From Paracoccaceae bacterium (GTDB taxonomy: Bacteria; Pseudomonadota; Alphaproteobacteria; Rhodobacterales; Rhodobacteraceae), in the NCBI GenBank assembly GCA_016937725.1, contig JAFGVZ010000109.1:1-5578 (forward strand): a DNA stretch of 5,578 bases. Direction: 5' to 3'. Both the position numbers and the translations under genes were made by a program. Below, in pieces: positions 1-5,368 of the stretch (positions are counted from its first letter, which is position 1; each line of letters starts with the position of its first letter). The notes beneath the pieces are model-generated. The model saw only the letters and a program-made list of their open reading frames with translations, did no database searches and was not told the origin of the DNA.

Positions 1-743
1 CGCGCGAACAGGCGAATATTGGCCCCGAACACCTCTGCCAAAGCCCGCGCGCCCGCTTCACGGCGGCTGCGGTCGCGGTCGGTCAGAAGGTTGAGCGTGG
101 ATTCGAGGCCGAGCGGTTCATCCTCGCCCGCAACGGGAAATTCCAGCCCCGCCATGGTTTCATCGAACAACCGATTCCACGCGGCAGCGCCGACCGTGGA
201 TTGGTCATGCAGGAACTTCTCCAACTCGTCCGACAATTGGTGCGGACGCATGGCACGCATGCGTTCAAACACTGGCTTGTAGCGGGCCAGATCGGCATTT
301 GCGGCCAAGGTCGCATCGAAATCCGCATCGGGGATGCGGTTTAACTCCAGCGAAAAGAAGACCAAGGGCGTGGTCGCGGTGGTGACACGATCTTGCGCAT
401 CGGACATGGCCTTGGCGCGTGACGGGTCGACCGTGTTCTGGTAGTAGCGCAGCCCAAAGAAGGACATCAGCCGCCCGGCAACCTGTTCAATCCGCTCGTA
501 GCGGACCACGCAGTCCAGAAGCGCGCCAGAGGCCAGCCCGGCCAGTTTGCCTTCGTAATCGGCGGCAAAGGCCGCGCATTCCTGTTCCAGCCAATCGAAA
601 TCGCGCGCGATTTCCGGCGCTTCGTCAGAGGCATAGAGGCTGGAAAAATCCCAAACCGGCAGATCGCCCAGATCTTTGCCACCTTTGGGGCGGTCGATGT
701 CGCAGGCAGGGTGCGGAACGTGCGCGGGCAGGATAAGGGACAT
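1..743 (-). CDS. pepF: M3-family oligoendopeptidase F, N-terminal part (runs off left edge)
   Basis: Cytoplasmic zinc metallopeptidase of family M3 that degrades short oligopeptides. The minus-strand frame is open from the ATG at 743 to the window edge and gives 247 residues of a protein that is normally about 600. Recognisable PepF features are the N-terminal WDFSSLY block (residues 31-37), RLMSFFGLRYYQNTVDPSRA (91-110), the PHQLSDELEKFL segment (167-178), AAWNRLFDETMAGL (187-200) and LNLLTDRDRSRREAGARAL (217-235). Together these are the helical N-terminal half of the family. The catalytic HExxH motif lies in the C-terminal half, outside the window, so activity cannot be confirmed. The start is supported by GGAG at 750-753, 6 nt upstream of the ATG. 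The gene is transcribed divergently from mgtE. Family assignment is by recognition of conserved blocks. Another M3 subgroup (for example a PepF/Bz type) is the only realistic alternative. Confidence 0.9.
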   Translation of the reverse strand, partial: MSLILPAHVPHPACDIDRPKGGKDLGDLPVWDFSSLYASDEAPEIARDFDWLEQECAAFAADYEGKLAGLASGALLDCVVRYERIEQVAGRLMSFFGLRYYQNTVDPSRAKAMSDAQDRVTTATTPLVFFSLELNRIPDADFDATLAANADLARYKPVFERMRAMRPHQLSDELEKFLHDQSTVGAAAWNRLFDETMAGLEFPVAGEDEPLGLESTLNLLTDRDRSRREAGARALAEVFGANIRLFA

Positions 744-749
744 GAGCAA

Positions 750-753
750 CTCC
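750..753 (-). promoter_or_regulatory. Shine-Dalgarno site of pepF
   Basis: GGAG on the minus strand, 6 nt upstream of the ATG at 743. It fixes the start of the oligoendopeptidase, whose frame is otherwise bounded only by the window edge downstream. Confidence 0.7.
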
Positions 754-798
754 AATCGTTTCAGGGAACTTATGTCGCTCCCCGCCCCCCTGCAAGGC

Positions 799-810
799 GC
801 GCGGCCGCGC
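799..810. repeat. Perfect 12-bp GC palindrome
   Basis: GCGCGGCCGCGC reads the same on both strands and sits in the pepF/mgtE intergenic region. It could be a protein-binding dyad, but in GC-rich DNA a short all-GC palindrome is also expected by chance. No T-run follows on either side, so it is not a terminator. Confidence 0.4.
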
Positions 811-890
811 AATCGGGCAGAACCTTGGCGCACAGGCCTTTGTTTTTCGGCAACACAAGCAAATCATGGGTCAATACTAACCAAGAGCGG

Positions 891-918
891 TCGACTTTTA
901 CCGCAAAGCCTGTAGATA
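891..918 (+). promoter_or_regulatory. Weak candidate housekeeping promoter for mgtE
   Basis: TCGACT (891-896) and TAGATA (913-918) are separated by 16 nt, which would place transcription start about 25-30 nt before the mgtE ATG at 952. Each hexamer matches the sigma-70 consensus only partly (about 4/6 and 3/6), so this is a position-based guess rather than a recognised site. Confidence 0.22.
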
Positions 919-941
919 CCCGGCCTGTCCCGCAACCCGAT

Positions 942-946
942 GGAGG
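942..946 (+). promoter_or_regulatory. Shine-Dalgarno site that decides the mgtE start
   Basis: A strong GGAGG lies 5 nt before the ATG at 952. It overlaps the last base of an in-frame ATG at 940, which therefore cannot use it and has no comparable site of its own. Translation should start at 952 and the protein begin MTDDPKDG. Confidence 0.8.
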
Positions 947-951
947 CCCCG

Positions 952-2334
952 ATGACCGACGATCCCAAAGATGGCATCCAGACCGAAGAGGGCGTGTTGG
1001 ACCTTGAAACGGGCGACCTGTCGCAAATCCGCAAAGCGATAGAGGCGCGGGATGCGCAGCGCGTGTTCGAGCTGCTTGACCCGCTGCACCCCGCCGATAT
1101 TGCCGATATTCTGGAACAGATCGGGTCAGAGGCGCGCCGCACCCTGTTGCATCTGTATGGCAGCGAGTTCGACGGCGACATCCTGTCAGAACTTGACGAG
1201 AATATCCGCGACGAGGTGGTGGGCTACCTGCGCCCCGAAGTTCTGGCCGAAGCCGTGCGCGACATGGATTCGGATGATGTGGTCGACCTGCTGGAAGACT
1301 TGGACGAATCGCAACACAGCGCGATTCTGGAAGCGCTGGAAGAAGAAGACCGGCATGCCGCGCGCCAAGCGCTGACCTACCCGGAATATTCCGCCGGGCG
1401 CTTGATGCAGCGCGAATTCGTCGCCGTGCCGGAAGATTGGACGGTGGGCCAAACCATCGACATGATGCGCACCAGCACCGAATTGCCGGACCAGTTTTAC
1501 CATGTCTTTCTGGTTACGCCCGAAGATATGCCAACGGGCTATGTGACGCTTGGGCGGCTTTTGTCCTCCAAGCGCGAGACAGCTTTGGCCGAAATTCTGG
1601 AAGACAGTTTTCGTAGCTTCGAGTTGGACGAGGAAGAAGGCGATGTTGCTTATGCGTTCAACCAATATCACCTGATTTCCGCACCTGTTGTGGACCCGGA
1701 TGGGCGTTTGGTCGGGGTTATCACCATAGACGACGCCATGGCGGTGCTGGATGAAGAGCATGAAGAAGACATGCTGCGTATGGCCGGCGCGGGCGAAGGC
1801 AGCCTGTCGGATGGCGTGCTAGAGACAACTTGGCAGCGCTTGCCATGGCTGGGGGTGAATCTTGCCACCGCGATCGTCGCCTCCTTGGTCATTGCCATTT
1901 TCGAAGCGACGATTGAAACCCTTGTCGCGCTTGCGGTGCTGATGCCGATTATCGCGTCCATGGGCGGCAATGCGGGAACGCAGTCGATGGCGGTGGCGGT
2001 GCGCGGGCTTGCCACGCGCGACCTGACCAGCGCGAATATCTGGCGCGTGCTACGCCGCGAAACCCTTGTAGGCGTGTTGAACGGGCTGATTTTCGCGGTC
2101 GTGATGGGCGTGGTCGGTTATGTCTGGTTCGGATCCCTGATGCTGGCGGGCGTGATCGCGGCGGCCATGGTCATAAACCTGTTGGTGGCGGGGCTGTCGG
2201 GCATTGGTTTGCCCGCTTTGCTGGACCGGCTGGGGGTGGACCCGGCGCTGGCCTCTGGCACCTTCGTGACCACCGTAACCGATGTAGTGGGCTTTTTCGC
2301 CTTCCTTGGGCTGGCGACGGTGTTGCTGCTGTAG
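952..2334 (+). CDS. mgtE: Magnesium transporter MgtE
   Basis: Inner-membrane Mg2+ channel/transporter, acting as a homodimer and gated by cytoplasmic Mg2+. From the ATG at 952 the protein has 460 residues, the usual family length. Order of parts: acidic helical MgtE N domain (about 20-130); paired CBS domains (about 133-260, including SAGRLMQREFVAVPEDWTV and SAPVVDPDGRLVGVITIDDAM); an acidic connecting helix (about 262-285, DEEHEEDMLRMAGAGEG); then a five-helix membrane domain (about 298-460). Family signatures in the pore domain are MPIIASMGGNAGTQS (about 331-345) and TTVTDVVGFFAFLG near the C-terminus. In the latter, Asp444 corresponds to the pore Asp (D432) of Thermus thermophilus MgtE. 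The many Asp/Glu in the N, CBS and connecting parts fit Mg2+ sensing. The start is chosen by GGAGG at 942-946; an upstream ATG at 940 would add 4 residues. It is divergent from pepF and converges on the DUF4389 gene with a 3-nt gap. Confidence 0.97.
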   Translation: MTDDPKDGIQTEEGVLDLETGDLSQIRKAIEARDAQRVFELLDPLHPADIADILEQIGSEARRTLLHLYGSEFDGDILSELDENIRDEVVGYLRPEVLAEAVRDMDSDDVVDLLEDLDESQHSAILEALEEEDRHAARQALTYPEYSAGRLMQREFVAVPEDWTVGQTIDMMRTSTELPDQFYHVFLVTPEDMPTGYVTLGRLLSSKRETALAEILEDSFRSFELDEEEGDVAYAFNQYHLISAPVVDPDGRLVGVITIDDAMAVLDEEHEEDMLRMAGAGEGSLSDGVLETTWQRLPWLGVNLATAIVASLVIAIFEATIETLVALAVLMPIIASMGGNAGTQSMAVAVRGLATRDLTSANIWRVLRRETLVGVLNGLIFAVVMGVVGYVWFGSLMLAGVIAAAMVINLLVAGLSGIGLPALLDRLGVDPALASGTFVTTVTDVVGFFAFLGLATVLLL

Positions 2335-2337
2335 CCG

Positions 2338-2628
2338 TCAATCCATCTCGCGGAAGGGCCAAGGCTTTGCATCGGTCGCGCCGACCATGTAGCGCGCGGC
2401 CTTTGCCACCCATGCGCCGACCATGCAGCCCAAATCTGCCAGCCGCGCATTGGGCTGGCGATTGTCGATCAGGATGATGATGAACTGGATGATCGCCAGC
2501 AGCACCAACACCGATTGCGAAAAGCTGAGCATAACGCCGATAATCAGCATGTAGACCAGCCGCAGCCCCAAAGGCTCTGTCAGCTTGTCAAGCGGCGCGG
2601 TATCGCGGTCGTCGTCCACGTCTTGCAT
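2338..2628 (-). CDS. Small DUF4389-type membrane protein
   Basis: A 96-residue protein that I assign to the DUF4389 family; no biochemical function is known to me. The N-terminus is short and acidic (MQDVDDDRDT). A long hydrophobic stretch (about residues 24-55, LVYMLIIGVML through IIQFIIILI) follows, enough for one long or two short membrane helices. The family-like IIQFIIILIDNRQPN segment (46-60) comes next, then a second mildly hydrophobic helix (about 67-83), and the protein ends in the typical KPWPFREMD tail. The ATG at 2628 has AAGGGG at 2638-2643 on the minus strand, spacing 9 nt. A longer reading of the frame would overlap the 3' end of the methyltransferase gene and is unlikely. It lies 41 nt downstream of that methyltransferase gene on the same strand, so it may be the last gene of the cluster. 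I infer an inner-membrane location; a role in lipid or envelope biology is only suggested by position. Confidence 0.87.
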   Translation of the reverse strand: MQDVDDDRDTAPLDKLTEPLGLRLVYMLIIGVMLSFSQSVLVLLAIIQFIIILIDNRQPNARLADLGCMVGAWVAKAARYMVGATDAKPWPFREMD

Positions 2629-2637
2629 GTGGGGGCA

Positions 2638-2643
2638 CCCCTT
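2638..2643 (-). promoter_or_regulatory. Shine-Dalgarno site of the DUF4389 gene
   Basis: AAGGGG on the minus strand, 9 nt before the ATG at 2628. It decides between this start and longer in-frame starts inside the upstream gene. Its four G can pair with the CCCC just downstream (3-nt loop), so the site may be partly masked in mRNA. Confidence 0.55.
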
Positions 2644-2669
2644 CGCAGATACCCCCAGTCTACCCAAAG

Positions 2670-3911
2670 TCAGGGACGTTTCAACACCAGTTGTGTGACA
2701 TCGCAGGCCCCACCGCGAAACGCCGCCGCGCAAGAGGTCAGGTAGAAATCCCACATCCGCTTGAAGCGCTCGTCATAGCCCATGGCGGAAATGTCCTCCC
2801 ACCGCTCGGTGAAGGCGACATGCCATCGGCGCAAGGTTCCCGAATAGCTTTGCCCGAAATCATGCGTATTCACAAAGGTCAGCCCCGCGCTTTCGGCCAC
2901 ACGGCGCACCGGGGTTGGCGCACCCAGCATACCGCCGGGGAAGATGTGCTTTTGGATGAAATCCACGTTGCTGCTGTAGCTTTTGAAGCGCGCATCCGGC
3001 ACCATGATGATCTGGATCACCGCTTGCGCACCGGGGCGCAGACGGTCGCGCACAGCGTTGAAATAGGTGGGCCAATAGCGCTGGCCCACGGCCTCGAACA
3101 TCTCGATAGAGGCGATGCCGTCGAATTCGCCGCGCGTGTCGCGGTAATCCTGCATCCGGATTTCGACCTTGTCAGACAGGCCCAACCCCGCCATGCGCTC
3201 CACCGCGTAATCGTGCTGCGCCTGAGAGATGGTCAACCCCGTGACCTTCAAACCCCGTTTCGCGGCGGCATATTCGGCAAACCCGCCCCAACCACAGCCA
3301 ATTTCCAAAACATGATCGCCCGGTTTCACGCCCATGCGGTCGACCATGGCCGCATATTTGGCTTCTTGCGCGGCCTCTAGGCTTTCCTGCCCGGTGGTAA
3401 AGATGGCCGAGGAATAGGTCATGCTGTCATCCAGCCACAGGCTGTAGAAATCATTGCCCAGATCGTAATGATACGAGATATTTTTGCGTGCTTGCGACTT
3501 GTGATTGCGGCGCAGCCAATGGCGGAACTTTTCCACCAAGCGCACGGCTTTCATGGGCAGCACTTCGTCATACAGTGCGGGGTTGTCATCGGCCAAAAGG
3601 TCCATCAGCGCTTGCAGGTCCGGCGTGCTCCAGCCGCCTTCCAGATAAGCGTCGGAAAAGCCCAGATCCCCCTCGCGGATCAGCCGCGCGAACAGGTCGG
3701 GGTCATGCACGTCCAATTCGGCTACAAAGCCCGGATGCTTGCCTTGCAGCCGGAACACCCGTCCATCCGGCAGACGCACATCCAGCCGCCCCTTGTTCAG
3801 CTTTTGCCCAATGGCAAAGGCCGCCGCGAAATAGCGCGGCAGGTCTGTCAGCCCGTCCAGCGATGTCAGGATCTCGCCCTTCGGGCCAGTCGCAAAAGCG
3901 AGGTCATTCAT
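2670..3911 (-). CDS. Cyclopropane-fatty-acyl-phospholipid synthase family methyltransferase (possibly UfaM-type)
   Basis: A 413-residue SAM-dependent methyltransferase that modifies double bonds of acyl chains in membrane phospholipids. An N-terminal domain (about 1-140) precedes the catalytic mycolic-acid-cyclopropane-synthase fold (about 140-405). Visible motifs are YHYDLGNDFYSLWLDDSMTY (147-166), the SAM-binding VLEIGCGWGG (201-210), GLTISQAQ (225-232), QDYRD (254-258), SIEMFEAVG (268-276), HIFPGGMLG (322-330), DFGQSYSGTLRRW (351-363) and ERFKRMWDFYLTSCAAAFR (381-399). Against E. coli Cfa from memory, Glu239 (E273) and Tyr317 (Y356) are kept, but Cys139 is Ser168 and His266 is Gln300. These four positions belong to the bicarbonate/active-site pocket. 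The changes suggest a reaction other than plain cyclopropanation, such as the UfaM methylation leading to furan fatty acids. The ATG at 3911 overlaps the photolyase stop by 8 nt and has AGGAAG at 3921-3926. A TTG start at 3962 is unlikely. Family is certain; exact product is not. Confidence 0.93.
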   Translation of the reverse strand: MNDLAFATGPKGEILTSLDGLTDLPRYFAAAFAIGQKLNKGRLDVRLPDGRVFRLQGKHPGFVAELDVHDPDLFARLIREGDLGFSDAYLEGGWSTPDLQALMDLLADDNPALYDEVLPMKAVRLVEKFRHWLRRNHKSQARKNISYHYDLGNDFYSLWLDDSMTYSSAIFTTGQESLEAAQEAKYAAMVDRMGVKPGDHVLEIGCGWGGFAEYAAAKRGLKVTGLTISQAQHDYAVERMAGLGLSDKVEIRMQDYRDTRGEFDGIASIEMFEAVGQRYWPTYFNAVRDRLRPGAQAVIQIIMVPDARFKSYSSNVDFIQKHIFPGGMLGAPTPVRRVAESAGLTFVNTHDFGQSYSGTLRRWHVAFTERWEDISAMGYDERFKRMWDFYLTSCAAAFRGGACDVTQLVLKRP

Positions 3912-5349
3912 GCGCCAAGTCTTCCTGTTTTTGTTTTTCTCGGTGGTCGTGATAGGCCGCAAGCGCGCGCTCGCGTCCGTCTTTCAGGTCCATGATAGGC
4001 ATAGGACGTGTGTCAGACTGCGAAAGTTTCCAAGACCGGGGACAAGCGTCGTAAAAAGACAGTGCCGTCGCGGGCGGCGTGCGGCTGGCTTCGGCCAGCC
4101 ACATCTTTCGGTAGGCCCCTTTCGGGTCGAATTTCTCGGCCTGCGTGTTGGGGTTGAAGATCCGGAAATAGGGCGCGGCATCGGGGCCAGAGCCGGCAAC
4201 CCATTGCCAGCCCATCGCATTGGCCGCCGGGTCCCAATCGACCAGACATTCGGCAAACCAGTCGCGCCCCAGCCGCCAATCGACCAGCAGATGCTTGGTC
4301 AGGAAGCTGGCCACCAACATCCGCGCGCGGTTATGCATCCGGCCGGTGACATACAATTCGCGCATGGCGGCATCGACCACTTCAATGCCGGTGCGCCCTT
4401 GCCGCCACGCTTGCACCGCGCTGCCCTCGCCCTGCCACGGGAAGCCGTCCCATTCGGGCCGCCAATTGTCGGATTCCAGTCGCGGCGTGTGATAGATCAG
4501 ATGATACGCAAATTCGCGCCAGACCAGTTCTTTCAGAAACTCTTCGGCTTGCGCGTGCCCCTCGTGAAAGGCGCGCCAGCCCGCATGCCAAACGGTGCGC
4601 GGCGAAATTTCGCCATAGGTCAGGTTTTCCGACAAGCCTGAACAGGCATCCATATCCAGCCGGTCGCGGTCAGATTTGTAGCGTGCGACGCGATGCGCCA
4701 GAAACGCGCCCAGACGCCCGCGCGCGGCATCCTCGCCCACATGGATGTGCTGCGCCACAACCTCTGCACCCCGGTTCATGGCGCGGCCCATCTGCCAATC
4801 TTCCAGCCGGTCGCTGTCGGGCCATGTTTCGGGCGCGGGAATGCGGGCGGGCGCGGGCAACGGCTCTGGCACCTCGCGGTCGCGCACCGCGCGCCACATC
4901 GGCGTGTAGACCTTGTAAAAGCCGCCATCCTTGGTGGCGACGTCCCAAGGCTCGAACAGCACATGGCCGGGATAGCTTTGCACCTCTAGCCCGTCGGCTT
5001 TCAGCGCCGCTTTAACCTCTGTGTCGCGGGCAATCTGTCCGGGCGCGTAACCGCGTGTCCAGATCACGCGGCGCGCGCCGGTTTCCGCCACCAGATCGCG
5101 CAGCACATCCAGCGCAGCACCCCGCCGCAAGATCAGCCGCGCGCCTTTATCAGCCAGCGCCTGCCCCAGATGCGCCAAAGCCAGCCCCAGCCGCCATTTC
5201 GGCGCGGCGCCAAGCCCCTCCACCTCGTCATCATGGATGAACACCGGAATAACCGGCTGGCCGGACTGGGCCGCGTCATGCAAGGCCGGGTGGTCGCTGA
5301 GGCGCAGATCGCGGCGCAGCCACAGGATAATCGGGGGCGTGTCGGTCAC
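3904..5349 (-). CDS. phrB: Deoxyribodipyrimidine photo-lyase (class I CPD photolyase)
   Basis: Light-driven flavoenzyme that splits cyclobutane pyrimidine dimers in DNA. From the GTG at 5349 it has 481 residues (E. coli PhrB 472). An N-terminal Rossmann antenna domain (about 1-130, opening PPIILWLRRDLRLSDHPAL) leads through a Pro-rich linker (about 158-185) to the C-terminal FAD-binding helical domain (about 205-480). Residues matching E. coli PhrB are E274 and W277 in KELVWREF; the electron-transfer Trp triad W305, W358 and W381 (E. coli 306, 359, 382); N340 and M343 in MHNRARM; N377 beside the flavin in PAANAMGWQW; and DAAPYFRIFNPNTQAEKF. Two positions differ: Arg337 replaces the Trp of TGWMHNR, and CSGLS replaces the usual TSxLS phosphate-binding motif. 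An ATG at 5382 would add 11 residues and overlap the upstream gene by 14 nt. GTG fits the usual N-terminus better, but neither start has a strong ribosome site. Probably co-transcribed with the following methyltransferase. Confidence 0.95.
   Translation of the reverse strand: MTDTPPIILWLRRDLRLSDHPALHDAAQSGQPVIPVFIHDDEVEGLGAAPKWRLGLALAHLGQALADKGARLILRRGAALDVLRDLVAETGARRVIWTRGYAPGQIARDTEVKAALKADGLEVQSYPGHVLFEPWDVATKDGGFYKVYTPMWRAVRDREVPEPLPAPARIPAPETWPDSDRLEDWQMGRAMNRGAEVVAQHIHVGEDAARGRLGAFLAHRVARYKSDRDRLDMDACSGLSENLTYGEISPRTVWHAGWRAFHEGHAQAEEFLKELVWREFAYHLIYHTPRLESDNWRPEWDGFPWQGEGSAVQAWRQGRTGIEVVDAAMRELYVTGRMHNRARMLVASFLTKHLLVDWRLGRDWFAECLVDWDPAANAMGWQWVAGSGPDAAPYFRIFNPNTQAEKFDPKGAYRKMWLAEASRTPPATALSFYDACPRSWKLSQSDTRPMPIMDLKDGRERALAAYHDHREKQKQEDLAHE
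3921..3926 (-). promoter_or_regulatory. Shine-Dalgarno site of the methyltransferase gene, inside phrB
   Basis: AGGAAG on the minus strand, 9 nt before the ATG at 3911 and within the last codons of the photolyase gene. With the 8-nt ATGAATGA start/stop overlap at 3904-3911 it indicates coupled translation of the two genes and supports the ATG at 3911 over the upstream TTG. Confidence 0.55.
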
Positions 5350-5368
5350 GTATCCGCTCGTTGCAGTT

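Larger units (their letters stand above)
744..951. other. Divergent intergenic region pepF/mgtE
   Basis: About 208 nt between the divergent starts of pepF and mgtE. It must hold promoters for both unless they are read from elsewhere. I see no small gene with a convincing start site. There is no long conserved fold resembling the M-box Mg2+ riboswitch known from Bacillus leaders. Visible items are a perfect 12-bp GC palindrome (799-810), a weak plus-strand -35/-10 pair (891-918), and a minus-strand TTGACC (872-877) that could be a -35 for pepF but has no good -10 at the right distance. Confidence 0.6.

Noticed and set aside
744..951. Mg2+-sensing M-box riboswitch in the mgtE leader
   Set aside because: The leader is short, the likely transcribed part is only about 30 nt, and no long paired structure is visible.
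1186..1761. A 191-codon minus-strand frame opposite mgtE
   Set aside because: It lies entirely antisense to the MgtE N/CBS domains, has no recognisable protein features, and is explained by codon bias of the GC-rich sense gene.
2629..2669. Intrinsic terminator between the methyltransferase and DUF4389 genes
   Set aside because: G/C runs can pair but no T-run follows on the minus strand, so read-through is more likely.
2338..2754. A 138-residue version of the DUF4389 protein starting inside the methyltransferase gene
   Set aside because: The extra N-terminus overlaps the 3' end of the methyltransferase gene and does not resemble the family. A ribosome site precedes the ATG at 2628.
3008..3018. 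TGATCC on the minus strand as an RpoE-type -35 (also near 3676)
   Set aside because: Both lie deep inside the methyltransferase coding region, far from any gene start.
3912..3962. N-terminal extension of the methyltransferase from a TTG at 3962
   Set aside because: It would add a lysine/threonine-rich 17-residue segment in another frame of the conserved photolyase end. The ATG at 3911 has AGGAAG at good spacing.
3468..3995. A 175-codon plus-strand frame opposite the methyltransferase/photolyase junction (and similar frames at 2691-3380 and 3910-4641)
   Set aside because: These mirror strongly conserved genes on the minus strand and show no domain, low-complexity-free signature or ribosome site of their own.
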